Part shown: positions 13,401-25,158 of the stretch, one piece after another
How positions within the stretch are numbered: position 1 is the first letter of the stretch
How the letters are laid out: each line of letters opens with the position of its first letter
Source: Chlorella sorokiniana
Taxonomy: Eukaryota > Chlorophyta > Trebouxiophyceae > Chlorellales > Chlorellaceae
Reading direction: 5' to 3'
Length of the DNA stretch: 64,000 nt
Assembly (NCBI GenBank): GCA_025917655.1
Contig: CP084620.1
Span: 2,418,001-2,482,000, forward strand
Notes under the pieces: generated by a model
The model's input: only the letters and a program-made list of their open reading frames with translations
Told to the model about the DNA's origin: nothing
Database searches by the model: none
Translations under genes and position numbers: made by a program

Positions 13401-16400
13401 AGCCAGGCCTGCAGGCAGTATGACATGCAGGACAGATCAGGCAGTGCGGGACCTGCAAGCTGCCCTGCAGGGACAGAGCCAACGCTGCAGCCCGTCGTCA
13501 CCAGCCGCAACAGCCCGCGCACCTTCGACAGCGGCGACGCCGGCGCCATTGAGGTCAAACTCCTGCGCTCGAGGGTCTGTGGCCTCGCACTCTGCCGCCA
13601 CGCGGAAGCAGAGGTCGGCGGAGGGGGCGGTGGGGTTCCCCCACAGGTCAAAGGCAGCCAGCTGGAAGGGGGCAGGCTGTCGCCGTGCTGCAGCGTGGGC
13701 AGGGCAGGCTCGCCACCCTCGCCCGCTGCCTCCCATGGATGGCCGGGCTGCAGGCGCAGGCAGTGCGGCGCCCGGCCCGCAGCCGCAGCGGCAGCTCAGC
13801 CGGCTGCATGCCCGGAAGGCCCTCCAGGCCGACGCGAAGCACCGCCTCCGCCACAGGCAGGCCCTGCCTCGACGGCTGCACCTGGGCCTGCTGCGCCGTG
13901 GGGTGCGACAGCGGCTCGGCTGAAGCAAAGAGCTGCAGGCCGGGGCATCGGGCCCCGTTGCCGCGGCCTCGCCGCCCAACAGCTGCAGGCTGGTCAGCAG
14001 CAGCCCACCCTCTGCCGTGCCCTGCTGCGCAACAACCCGCAGCTCTGGGCACAGCTGCAGCTCGCCGTCGGCGCCCGGCAGCAGCACAGACAGGGCAGCG
14101 GTGGGGGCGTCTGGGCGGGCTGCAAGGCCGCGCCGTTCCCGAAGCGGTCGCAAAGCGTCAGCTTCAGCGGCGGCAGCGCCTCGCCTGCACGTTTGCGGGC
14201 AGGCAAGCAGGGTGGACGGCTGTTGGCCAGCTGCAGGCCACTTTCAAGACGCACCCAGCGCGGGACCCCCTGCCGTCGATGCAAAACCCGCCCGCCACGC
14301 GCCGCCGCAGCTCACCCAGGGCAACTTCTTTGAGGGCTGCCACCGCCTTGCCCTCCCCCGACAGGCTGAAGTTGCAGGGGGCCAGGGGCCACCGCCAGGC
14401 GCACCACCAGCCGCAGCGGCGGCTTCCCGGGCACTGCCGGTACCGCCGTGTACTCCAGCGCGTAGCTGCCCGCCCGCTGCAACCCGTCCGTGATGCGTGC
14501 AAACTGGAAAGCGTCCTTCACCGGCGTCCTGTTCTCCACCGTCAGCAGCAGCTCCGCCCCGGCGGCATCCCGCTGCCTGGCTCTGCCGCCTCGCCAACTT
14601 CAGCGGGCGGCGCCGCAGCCGGGTCGGCGTTTTCGTCCTGGCGAGCCCGCCCCTTCTTGCCCTTGCGCCGCTTTGCGGGCCGTTCCTCCGCCGCCTCCTC
14701 CTCCCGTCCGCCGCCGCTGCCGGCGGGTGCGGGCTCGCCCTCGCCCCCGCCAGCCGGCAGGCGCCACAGGCGCTGCGTCACCGCGAGGCGCTCGCCGGTG
14801 AAGGGCGCCTTGCACAGCCGCTGCCCGCCGCCGCTCACCACCGCCACCGCGGTTTCAGGGATGGCGTCGCCCGCGGTGAACTCCAGGGCCTGCCCCGTGG
14901 CAAACCGCATCGGCTCGACGCGCAGGCTGCTGGCCACCTGCGTGGAGAAACAGGACGGGTGCCGCACCCAGCTGCACGTTGGAAACAGCAGCAGACACAC
15001 GCTGGCAGCATTTGCTGCGCTTTGCAAGGACCCCGCTTGGCAACACCCCCCCTGCCGAAGCCCCCACCCTCAGCAGCTCCTTCTGCACGTGCTCCGCCTC
15101 CTCCGCCTCGCTCAGGACCGCCTCCATTCGGCGCAGGCTGTACCGCTTCGCAGGCGGGGCCGTACACCTCGGGCGGCAGCAGCTCCACGTGCAGGCGCCC
15201 GTTGGCGTACGAGCCCTCCTCACGCACGGCCTGCGTGTGTTGCACTTGTGTATATGCATTGAGTAGCCACGCAGGTAGAGCCTCAAACCGACCTTGAGTG
15301 GAGCAGGGCAGGCTAAGTAAGTGCTGCTTTGCGGTCCTCCGCTGACACAGACCGGGTGGGCAGAAGCAGGGCCCCACCATCGGCCCCCACCCCCCAAGAC
15401 CTGCCCACCTGGGGTATGGAGAAGCACACCACGCGGCCCACCACCTGCGGCTTGACGCTGACGCGCACCACGTCCCCGCGGCTGACGGTGCGGCTGCCGT
15501 CGGTGACGCGCTCAAAGGCGGTGGTGCCCTCGCCCAGGCGGCTGCGCAACGCTGCCTGCAAGGCAGCGTGGGAGACAGGAAGGACGCACGGTGCTGTGCT
15601 CAAGGGCAGGCCTGCATATGGGCTGCGCGGGCTGCCCGGCGCCGCAACCACCATCCAATTGACGCTTCTCACCGCCCCCACCCCACCCCACACACACATA
15701 GCACCGCCCTACCTGTGCACGCGAGTCAGCCAGCGCCTCAAACCGCACCGACTTGTCCAGGGTGGCGTGGCAGCGCTGCAGCCACTGCCGCAGCTTGGCC
15801 TCCATTTGGCGCTCGCCTGGCACCGCAGCCGCCAGCGCCTCGGCCAGGTTGTCGCGGAACAGGAGCTGCGTGTGGGCAGGGGAAGCGCACAGAGGCGGGG
15901 AGGGGTATGAGTAGCAGCAAAGCCAGTCACTCACCGCTTCACAGCGGCCGCTGCCAGGCAAGCGCGCAGCGAGGCTGCAGCGGCCAAGCCAGCCCCTCGC
16001 CTTGTTGCGGGTGACGCGGAAGGCGGGGCCAAAGAAGAGCGCCCCCGCAGGCGGCGGAAGGCCTCGTCGGGGATCACATCCTGCGGGCGATGTGTGTGTG
16101 TGTGTGCATTTGTGTGTGTGGTGTGAGTGTGAGCAGAAGGGGGAGAGGGAGGATGTGGGGCGCCTTGTGTGTGGGCGCGATGGCGAGACTGAGCATTTGC
16201 TGCTCCCAACGCAAAGCTGTCGCTGCCAGCTGCAAGGCAAGCGGCTGTCGCTTGCCTTGGCCTGGGCGCTGCGCTTGCTGCGCACTGACTCGATGAAGGG
16301 CAGGGTGTCGATGCGGGCCCCCGGGATCAGGCGGCCCTGCCAGAAGGCCTCGAAGATGGGGGCCACCTGCCAGGCGCCCGCACCCTCCTCCTCCCTCCTC

Positions 16401-19077
16401 CTCCTCCAGCCCCCCGCTCGCTCCAGCCACCCCGCCCCCGGCGCCTGCGTCCCACGAGGCGCCGCCTGCGTGCCCCGCGGCGCCTGCGTGGGCCCCTGCT
16501 GCGTGGCGCGGGCCGCGCCAAACTGCTGCACGGGGCTGCTGGCGGGCTTGCAGGAGGTGAGCGGGTTCTCAAGCGGCGCGCTCTCCGCGCCGTCCTGGTA
16601 GGGGAAGTAGTACAGCACGCCGCACACGGTGCCGCGCTGGGGCACCTGCAGGGTGAAGGGCAGCTCCGCCTGCTGCGCCCGCAGCAGCCGCGTCTCCATG
16701 TCGTCCTCCACCTCAGCCAGCCGCCGCTCCCACACCAGGCGCGAGTCCACCTGGGCGCAGCAAAAGGGAGAAGTTTGTTGTGTGTGCGTGTGTGGGGTGC
16801 TGCTGTAGTGCCAGCGGCGTTTGTTTCAGTTGGACAAGTCGAGCAAGCAGCCACTTATGAAACCAGGTGCTGCAGCTGCGTGTTACCGCGGCTGGGCGCT
16901 GCACCTGGTAGCGCAGCACGATGTTGGGGAGAGGCTCCCCGTTGGGCAGGCAGCCCTGGCAGGCGGCGCTGCCGCCGGCCCCCGCGCGGTTGCCCTGCTC
17001 GCCGTGCAGGTAGTAGTGGTAGAGGTGGGCCAGCTCCTGGAGGGCGCACAGCAGGACCAAAGGGCGGCCGCAAGTTGCACTTCTCGGCCCATAAACAAGC
17101 ACAGCAGGAGGGGCGGCTGTTTGAGGGGGCGCCAGCCCCGCCGCTCCGCAAGAGCAGCAAGCGGAACAGCGCGTCAAGCGGCCTGGCCGGTGCCGCTGCC
17201 GAACACCGGGGCTCAGCAAATGCCGTTGAGCACCTGGCACACGTGCGCCCCCGCTCGTCGTCCATCAGCTGGCGCAGCACGTCGGGCTTCAGGTCGCCGA
17301 TGACGACTGGGTGAAGGAGGGGCCCGCGCCGCCGCCGCCCCCTCCTCGCCCTCCGCCGCCACCCAGGCGTGCGCCGCCGAGAAGGGCTGCTCCGCGGGGC
17401 TGAGGGTGGAGGGGTCGGCGGGGTTGCGGTGCACCATGTCCTCGGCATACACCTCCTGATGGGGGGACGGGGGAGTTGGGCGGGTGGGTGGGTGTGGTTG
17501 AACGGGGGGCGCGCAGCAGCAGCGCAAAGTGACAGGCAGCTTGTTGGGATGGACAAAGCTGCTCAGCTTGGTCCGCCACTTGCAAAACTTCCATGGCAGT
17601 GCCAGCTTTCTGCTTGCGCCGACACTGGCCGGCCCCCCCCTGCTGCGCCTGCCCACGTCACCACCTCCCGCCCCATCCCCCCACCTGCCCCTGCTGGTAG
17701 CGCGCCTCCAGGTCGGCGGCCGCCAGGCACAGCTCATGCACGTACCGCTCCTCCGCACGCTTGGTGGCCAGCTTGATGGAGGAGCCCATAAAGAAGCCGG
17801 CATTCTTGGAGCCTGATGGGGCCCGGTTGGGGGAGGGCGTGTGGAGGGGGTGGTGCATGGCCGGGAAGTACAGGTCCCAGCATCGCCCCAAGAAGGCACG
17901 CAGCGCTAACAAGCAGGCACAGACGGCTGCCACGGCCGCCCTGGGGTCGGCCACAGCCCGGATGCGCTGGTGCGGCGGCAGGTTCAGGCGCGCCGCCACC
18001 CACCGACGCCGAAGAAGGAGAGGTCGCCGGTGAGGAAGCGGCCTGCGCCTGCCGCGCCGCCGCCGCGACCTGCGGCAGCGGGCTCCTGGGGCGCTGCGCC
18101 CGCTCCTCCATGCTCAGGTTCATCACCGCCTGGCGTGGTGGGGGTGCAGCGGTACACGAGTGACCCAACAAGGGAGCAAGGTGGCCGAAACAAGCGCGCA
18201 AAAACACTCCCTGAGTCCCGGCTCCAGGCTTGCAACCTGCCACTGCCCGTAGGACAGTTGAGCGAGCCCCAGCCCAGCCACACCCACCCAATCAGCGAGC
18301 TCGTGCTTGTTCATGCCGCAGCCGTTGTCCTGGATGGCCACCAGGCCGCGGGCGGTGGAGGGGTTGCTGCCCGACACAACCAGGGTCACGGTGATGCGGC
18401 GCGGGCGCGGCGCGTTGCGGCGCGTGGCCCGCAGGCTGTTGTCTATGAACTCTGCCAGCGCGTAGACAAAGGGGTGGCGGCCCTGCGTGGCAGGCACGCC
18501 AGCCACTACAGCAACTGCAGCAGCAGGGCTACGGCTGCAGCACGGATGCCCTTTGGAGCATCGTGACGAGGCGCATGCAGCCGCGCGTTTGCCGCTGTGC
18601 TCACCTGTGCTGCAAAGTATTCGAATTCTCCGGCCATGGTGAGGGTTTTGGGGTGGGGCTGGAAGCTGATCCGCTCGGTGGTGGGGGCAGCCAGCACACC
18701 GTCGGCTGCCGACGTGAGCAACAGCGTTGTGCCATCCCGAATCTGCTCCACATCGCTGTCGCTACTGAACGTTTTGATGGTATCGGTGACAACAAACTCC
18801 TGCTACAGGCGGATTGAACGAACAGTGAGAAGGCACATGCAATGCCACCAGGGGCCCAGCATTGCGGGAGCAGCCAGCGGCAGCCAGCAGCAGACGGTGG
18901 TAAAGCGGCAGGTGCAGAGTGGGCCCGGGCTGTGCCGCCCACCTGGGCGGTCAGCTCGCTGAAATGCTGTTCCGCTGCACTGTGCAGGGCCGCCAAGCTG
19001 CTGAAAGGCAGCGGAACCCAGGCTTCGCCCACGCCGGGCAGCACCAGTCGGCACCGCTGCTGGAGATGTGCACTCAT
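7418..19077 (-). CDS. SMCHD1: SMCHD1/GMI1-type structural maintenance of chromosomes hinge protein with GHKL ATPase
   Basis: Non-canonical SMC proteins of this type act in chromatin silencing (animal SMCHD1) and DNA-break recombination (Arabidopsis GMI1). The gene spans about 11.7 kb with more than 20 exons and encodes roughly 2,000 residues. Exon 1 starts MSAHLQQRCRLVLPG. At 18300-18500 is the GHKL ATPase core: ALAEFIDNSLRATRRN (N box) and AIQDNGCGMNKHEL (G1). At 17760-18050 come FLTGDLSFFGVG and AGFFMGSSIKLATK, then HELCLAAADLEARYQQGQ and LAHLYHYYLHGEQGN. FEAFWQGRLIPGARIDTLPF lies near 16300. Many Ig-like segments follow (15.5-10.5 kb), then coiled coil and the SMC hinge (GLVGVVAQLATVEDADLSRV; CLGYAINLIRPA; LTLDGRRIHPNGVVSGASF). 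A terminal coiled coil and basic tail (KRKRRRR) end at a TAG. Several exons are one base short at C/G runs. Confidence 0.92.
16090..16133. repeat. TG-rich microsatellite in an intron
   Basis: An interrupted (TG)n tract lies in an intron of the SMCHD1-type gene, just upstream of the exon encoding FEAFWQGRL. It has no sign of function beyond likely length variation. Confidence 0.7.
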
Positions 19078-19395
19078 ACGACTTCTGTCGGGTTCGTCAA
19101 CACGCGACCGAAGCAAAACACGCAGATATCTGCATCCTTTGGTTTTTGGTTTTCGTGCTGCGCCGCCGAGCGATCGATCCTTCGTAATTTCTTGCAATCC
19201 AGGTGAAAGGCAGTATCGAAATGCAGGAAATGCGGAAAGCAGGAGCCCTGCCCTGGGTGCTGCGAGTGCTCCGCCCTGCGGCGCTCGCTATGTGCTCGGT
19301 ACATCTGCTGCGGCCTTGTATCTCCTATTCGGAGGAAAATTTGTTGTCGACGACCAACTGAGCCGCCCACCGCCGACTCCCAGTGCCTGCAAAAT
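19078..19395. promoter_or_regulatory. Shared 318-bp divergent promoter region
   Basis: The start codons of the SMCHD1-type gene (minus) and the CAD/DFR-like gene (plus) face away from each other across these 318 bases, so both promoters must lie here or overlap. The sequence is less GC-rich than the flanking exons, with T-rich tracts. I see no canonical TATA box at a fixed distance from either start. Confidence 0.6.
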
Positions 19396-21263
19396 ATGCC
19401 ACACACTGTCGCAGTGACTGGAGGCGGCGGCTATGTGGCCACTGAACTGATCCATCAACTACTGGTGAGGTTTGCAGACGGGTAGTTGTAGGGTCGCCAG
19501 AGCGGGTCAGGTGATCGGCGGCGCCTTGCCGTCAACATGTCAGCCAGCATCTCACATTTCAGCGTCTTCCTTCGCTCCCTTTGCAGGCCAAGGGCTACAG
19601 TGTGCGAGCGACGGTGCGCAACAAGGCGGACAGCAGTAAAGTAGGCCACCTGGAACGCCTGGCGGCCGCGCTACCGGGTGGGAAACGCGCCCGGGATGGC
19701 GCCTTGCTGCCTGCCCGACCCTGCTTGACGACCTGCTGCGTAAGCCCTGGCATCGCCGCTTGCATCACCCCATTTGTTTCCTTCCGTCCACGTCCCCAAA
19801 GCAGGCAGCCTTGAGCTGGTGGAGGCGGATCTGCTGACCCCGGCTCCTTTGACGCCGCCTTTGCGGCCTGCCGCTACGTCTTCCACACCGCCTCCCCCTT
19901 CTTCATCGAGGCGGGCGACCCGCAGGCGCAGCTGGTGGACCCCGCGGTGAAGGGCACGCGCAACGTCATGGAGGCCGCGGCGCGCAACAAGCCCGCCGTG
20001 CGGCGCGTGGTGCTGACCTCGTCCTGCGCAGGCGCGTGGGCGGGCGGGCGGGTATCGACAGTTTGAGCCGTGCCTCCCCGACGCGCAAGCCAGCAAGCAG
20101 CTGGCGGCAGCGGTGCATAGCACAGGAAGCGGAGGCTTTTCTTACAACCTCCTGCATGCACACCCATTCCCCACCCCAAGCCTGCTGCGTTGCTTCCCCC
20201 ACCCTCCCCACCCGCAGCCATCAAGGGCAACAGCAGCCCCGCGCCGCCCAAGGTGGGCTCCACCTACTCGGAGGCCGACTGGAACGAGACGTCCGCCCTG
20301 CCCGCCGAGGCGTACTGGGTGAGCAAGGTGCAGGCGGAGCGGGCGGCGTGGCAGCTGGCGGAGGAGCACGGGCTGGACCTGGTCACCATCCTGCCGGGTG
20401 AGAGATGGGCGGCTGCAGGGGGAGGCTGCAGGCGGGTTGGCTCCAGGAACGGGCGGTTGCACGTGGCGCCGCACAGCATGTTGCCCAGGCTGCACAGCTG
20501 GCTAAAGCTGCATCCGCCTGTCTTCACGCCTGCTGCCGCCCCCGCGTGCCCCCCTCCCCCGCAGAGTTCATCATGGGCCCCGTCATCTCCACCCGCTCAG
20601 ACGCCACCAGCCTGGGCTACATGAAGGTGGGTGTGTGGGGGGGAAGGCTACATGGCATCGATTGCTTTGCTCTGCAGCGGCGTGGCCAGCAAAGGGCAGG
20701 GCTGGCAAACGCGGCCGGGCGGCGCAAGAGCCGCCCGATCAGCTGGGTGCTGCCGCCGCGTGCGCAGGCCTGGGTGGAGGGTGCGGCACAGAGCGGGGCC
20801 CCGTGTTTGCCGACGTGCGGGACGTGGCGCGGGCACACGTGCTGGCGGCGGAGAACCCGTCGGCGTCGGGTCGCTACATCGTGGCCAACAGCCACAGCAC
20901 GCCGCCCTCACACATCTCCGCCTGGCTCCAGGTGTGTGTGTGGAGGGGTTTGGGGCGGGGCAGGGGCGGAGGATCTCCTGCAGTCTATTTGCTTGCCATT
21001 GTTGGGCTGCCCAGTGAGCGTTGCACAGCTGTGTGACAAACTCGGTTTGGCACTCTACTGCTCGCGACCCCCTTCTGCAGGAGCGCTTCCCTGAGTACGA
21101 GTTTGCGGCTGGGGCGGCCGAGGAGGCGCAGGAGCGGGTGAGCAACGCGCGGGTGCAGCGGGAGCTGGGGCTGGCCATCACGCCCGTCAAGGAGACGGTG
21201 CTGGACATGGCAGCCACCCTGGTGCGGCTGGGGCTCGCGCAGCCCAAGCGGCGGCAGGCGTAG
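19396..21263 (+). CDS. NAD(P)H-dependent reductase of the cinnamyl-alcohol dehydrogenase/dihydroflavonol reductase family (extended SDR)
   Basis: Seven exons: 19396-19464, 19587-19677, 19805-20031, 20218-20397, 20565-20626, 20768-20931 and 21081-21263, about 325 residues. The N-terminus MPHTVAVTGGGGYVATELI is a Rossmann nucleotide-binding motif. YVFHTASPF follows, then VVLTSSCA (catalytic Ser) and AYWVSKVQAE (catalytic YxxxK). VFADVRDVARAHVLAAE is the typical substrate-side helix. The family reduces aldehydes or ketones of phenylpropanoid-like or small carbonyl substrates in the cytosol; the natural substrate cannot be told from sequence. Intron 3 appears to use a GC donor (CAG|GCGCGT at 20032). 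Exons 3 and 6 are each one base short within CCCC runs (19838-19841, 20799-20802); the conserved reading resumes exactly if one C is allowed at each. Confidence 0.9.
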
Positions 21264-21507
21264 GCGGTGCCCGCTGTCTGCACTGCTAGTGCTCCTTCTA
21301 GCAATCGCTTCCAGCAATCGCTGCCCAATTTTGAGGTCGTCCTGGGCAGGCGTGCTTGTAGTCCACCTAGTTATGTGTTTCGGGCTGTTGCAAAAAGGCA
21401 AGAGCTAAAACCAGGGCACACGTTGCGCGAGAATCAGGTGCATCAGCAGCTCATGCTTGAAAGGCTTGCACCCGTCTGTCCATGGGCATGGAGACCCGGT
21501 GCGTTCC

Positions 21508-23685
21508 TCAGCGATCACGGCCGCCGTCGCTCGAGCTTGCGCCCTCCTCCTCCATGTCCCCCTCTTCTTCCTCCTCCTCGCCCTCCTCCTCAGCGTCGTC
21601 CTCACCGCTCGTCCACCCTCCGTCGCCATCCTCGCTGCTGCCGCCCTCATGCAGGTACGCACCGTGTCCTGCGGGGGCACCGCCTCGTGGCTGGCCCCTG
21701 CATGCAGCGCGGGCCGCCGCAGGCCCCAGAAGGCGGCGGGCTGCAGGCCGGGCCGCGTTGCCAGGAACTTCCAGCCCAGGTGCTGGCCGCAGGCGCAGTA
21801 GGCGCACTGCCACGCGTAGCCAGGGAACCAGCTGTGCGCCGTCTCGGGCTCCCCCTCCAGCTGCACGCCGCCCGACACCTGCGCAGGCAAGGGGGCAGGG
21901 TCGGCGGCCAGGCACCAGCAAGGCAGCACGCTGGCTTGCACAGCTGGAAGGCGGCTGCTTCCCGGCGCGCTGCCCTGCGTCGTGGCTGCACATCTCGGCC
22001 TAAAAAGCAGCCTGCCTCCCCTGCCAGCAAGGCGCCGCACTCAAACCGCAGCATGAGCGCAGCGTGCGCACCGCGGACAGCGTGACGATGTCGTGCACAA
22101 AGGAGTGGGAGTTGACGAAGCAGCCGCTGATGCCCTCCTCGCTCATCTGCACCGCGTCAGCGCTGCGCGCCAGGCGCGCTCCGCACGCGCGGCAGCGCAG
22201 CTCGCTGACCGCTGCCAGCAGGCGGCACGAGGCGCGGAGGCGCTCGTCAACTGTGTGGGGGACGAGGGAGGGGGGCAATGTCAAACTTGGTTCAGCAGGT
22301 ACATGGATACATTCTCCGCTGCCTTATCATTGTGCCCAACAGAGCAGCGCGCATGGCCCCGTCCCCCACACACACCCGTGCGGGCCTCCAGCAGCTGCTG
22401 CCGCGCGTCGTCATCCACGGGCATGTTGCTGAGCAGGAAGTAGGACAGCTCCAAGGGCCCGCCCTGGAACTCGCGGGACTGAGGGGCGGCGGCAGGGTGG
22501 GGGCGCAGCGTGGTACAAGCCCTGGGCACAATGCCTGTGCAAGAAAAATGAACCCCGTGGCCGCGGTCAGGGGGAGATGAGCGGGCATCGGGTGCCAGCT
22601 CACATGCGGGATGACGGACTGGAACAGCCGCTTGGCCCGCCTGGCGAGCGCCCAGGCGTCGTAACGGGCGTACAGAGCGCGTGGGTGCCACGCCAGGCCC
22701 GCCGCAGCCTCCCGCGGCACGCGCAGCGGCGGCGTCTCGGGCAGCACCCGCACCGGCACCGACGACAGCTGCAGGCCCCCTCTACCACCGCCTCCAGCTG
22801 CACCTCCACCCGCTGCCGGCCTGCGCAGATGGGGAGTCGTGAAGGAAACATGTCAAGGGGCAAGTTGTCGCACGCCGAGCAGCAGCTGCTGCAACTGCGC
22901 GCGGCGTGGCCACCTGTCCAGGGCAGCAGCAGGCAGCAGGCACCTGCGGCGCACCCTTGGCGAGCAGGTTGACGCCGCCGCCGCCCATCTTGCGGATCTC
23001 CGCCACGCAGCCCACCCTGCAGGGCAGGGTGCACGTCTGTTGCGGCAGCCCCGCTCTGAAGCCTGAGCAGGTTGCGGCTGGCTGGCTCAGCCACCCTAGC
23101 GCATCCAGCCTTCACGCGCCCCCTTGCCCCACCTCTGCAGGACCAGCTGCGGCGTGAAGTAGCTGCGCTGGCAGCACACCACCGCGATGAGGCGGGTGAG
23201 CGGCGGCGGCGCCTCCAGCGCGCGCTGCGCCATGGAGCGGTCGCCGCGGAAGGTGAGGCGCAGGGGCAGCGTGCCGCCGGGGCACAGCACCAGCCCATCC
23301 AGCGGCAGTACGGGCAGGCGGTACACCGCACCCTCCGCAAGCAGCGCCACGCCGCCCTCCAGATCGTCCACCTCTGCTGGGCGTTGCAGAGGGTGGGCAA
23401 TGTGGATGATGGTGGGGACGGTGCCGCGGATGAGAGCAGCACAGGATGCAACCAAGCGCGCTGTCACAAACCTCCCAGGTACGAGTGTGTGGCTACAATT
23501 GTGGGGTCCAAGGCCTCTGTTGGCGCAGCGTCTGATGGTGCTGCAGGCTGCGCAGGTTGTGCCGCGACACCAGGGCTGCCATCGGCAACGGATCCGCCAG
23601 CGCCCTCGGCTGGAGGTCCCGTTTCCCGGGGCGTCGACACCCTGGTGGCTTCTCCATCCCCTTCTTCCCCTCGCGAAGCGCTCAT
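21508..23685 (-). CDS. CRBN: Cereblon, substrate receptor of a CUL4-DDB1 ubiquitin ligase
   Basis: Cereblon recruits substrates to the CRL4 ubiquitin ligase. Exon 1 (23472-23685) starts MSASRGEEGDG and gives an acidic, disordered N-terminus. Exon 2 (23133-23373) opens the LON-like domain: YRLPVLPLDGLVLCPGGTLP. Next come VGCVAEIRKMGGGGVNLLAKG, trimmed here at the exon edge, then GRQRVEVQLEAVVEG and LSYFLLSNMPVDDDARQQLL. The C-terminal CULT domain begins with a CRAC zinc knuckle, then SGCFVNSHSFVHDIVTL and HSWFPGYAWQCAYCACGQHL followed by GWKF and AAFWGLRRPALH. It ends in an acidic Glu/Asp tail and a TGA at 21508. Exon 4 and the last exon are each one base short at C runs (plus 22776-22780, 21673-21677). 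The start could be slightly upstream, since the frame stays open. Confidence 0.92.
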
Positions 23686-24049
23686 GCACGGTTTGCTGTA
23701 CAAACGCGAGGAGTTGCCGTGGCACGGCACCGCTGACAGGGAGAAAATCGCTTGAACACAGCGGATGGGGTCCAATGCTGAAGCGCGCAATCAAACGGCA
23801 CCAATCGGGCACCAGAGCGAGAGAACCCAAGCCCTGCTGTGCATGACGGGCTGCCAGCAGGCCTGCCTGGGTTCACCTGCAGGGCTGCATGCAGGGCTGT
23901 GGCAGGGTGCCTGACAGCATCTTTCCAATATTTTATCTCTTCTGTGGCTTTTTGAACGCTCCCACTATCTTCTTAGCCCCTCTACCGACACCCGGCAGCC
24001 CACCCGTCGCCCAACTCCTGTTTGACAACTTCTGGCAAATGGACACTGG

Positions 24050-24981
24050 TTGGCAAAAGTTACCGAAAAGAGTCAGCGAGAAGCCAAGTTGGGGAAATCC
24101 CCTGTTCGAAAGAAGCGAACCATCACTGGTATCCGTCGTCCTCGCGTTCTCCAACTCGACGCGCCTGTTGAGGCTGGACACGTAGTAGAGGAAGGGCCTC
24201 GGGACCATGCGGCGCCCGCTGACAGCTTGTCTGGCAATGCCGGCACAGCCAGCAACTTACTTGCAGAGCAGGCTGGCAGTGCCACCAGAGGCCAGGGTGC
24301 ATCGGCTGCAGTTTCAGGACAGCAGTCATGGGACGGTGTGCGGCTTGAGCTACAGCGCAGCTACGTCATGCATCTGCCCGGCATCCGGTCCCTTGCCCAA
24401 GAGCAGCGCAACAAGCAGCGTGACCTCTTGCAGCAGCGGCTTACAGCACAGCCAGCCTGTTGCGCCAAGTGTGGCAGCAATGATATGCAGGATCTGCAGC
24501 CTGCAACTATTTTGTACATCGCGAACGACAGCCGCTTTCATCTGACTGTTCCGTGGTACAAGTGCGCAAAAGCAGGTTGCGGCGGCACGTTTTCTCCCTC
24601 CCCGCTGGTCGTGGGCTGCTTCCCAGCCATGCCCAAGGCCAGCTGGGATGTATCTACCTGCAGCGAAGTGTCCCCTGCGCACTGGCTGGATATCTGCATG
24701 CTGCAACTGGCAGACACCTTCATCTCTCAAGGCGGGCTGTCACTTGACATTCATCAGTTTGCTGCTGCCATTCACAAGCAGCACGAGCTAAACGGCTGCG
24801 CTGCTGACCTCAAACTTGATTGGTTCAAGCAGCAGCTGTTGGAGGCCATCCACGTGAGAAAAGCTGCAAGCTTGAGATGTGCTGTCTTTCTTTTGAGCGG
24901 ATGATCGCGCTTGCAGCTTAAACCCATGTGCCTGACCTGCCCAACCCACAGGAGTATCGCGGTCTGACGCGCCGAGCATAG
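24050..24981 (+). mobile_element. KDZ-type (Kyakuja-Dileera-Zisupton) DNA transposase, N-terminal CxC fragment
   Basis: An open frame of about 268 codons (24050-24853) splices with a GT-AG intron to a 10-codon exon (24952-24981) ending YRGLTRRA and a stop. The middle carries the cysteine-rich CxC module of KDZ transposases: CCAKCGSNDMQ, then FHLTVPWYKCAKAGCGG, then PLVVGCFPAMPKASWDV and a helical region with HWLDICMLQLADTFISQGG. The catalytic RNase H-like part is absent, so the copy is truncated after the N-terminal region. No in-frame ATG precedes the domain closely, so the true start (possibly in an upstream exon) is unknown. Base composition is less GC-rich than neighbouring exons. I did not find clear terminal inverted repeats or a target-site duplication. 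It is either a fossil fragment or a small host-retained CxC gene. Confidence 0.72.
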
Positions 24982-25053
24982 CATGGAGATGGCCAGCAGC
25001 GACCTGATCCTTCCTTCTGCACTTGTATATAATGCCCAGCCCTGTTGCACATG

Positions 25054-25058
25054 TTACA
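25054..25058 (-). terminator. TGTAA poly(A) signal for the downstream-most unknown paralogue
   Basis: TGTAA on the minus strand (TTACA on plus) lies about 100 bases past the TAG of the minus-strand gene ending at 25159, the usual position for the chlorophyte poly(A) signal. Confidence 0.5.
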
Positions 25059-25158
25059 ACCAGCCAATCTCATGCGTTGAAAGAGTGGGCGTTACCAAGG
25101 CTTAATCACTTTCACGGCCTGCATGCATGGGTTGGAACCGCTGTGAGCGTCCGTGCCG

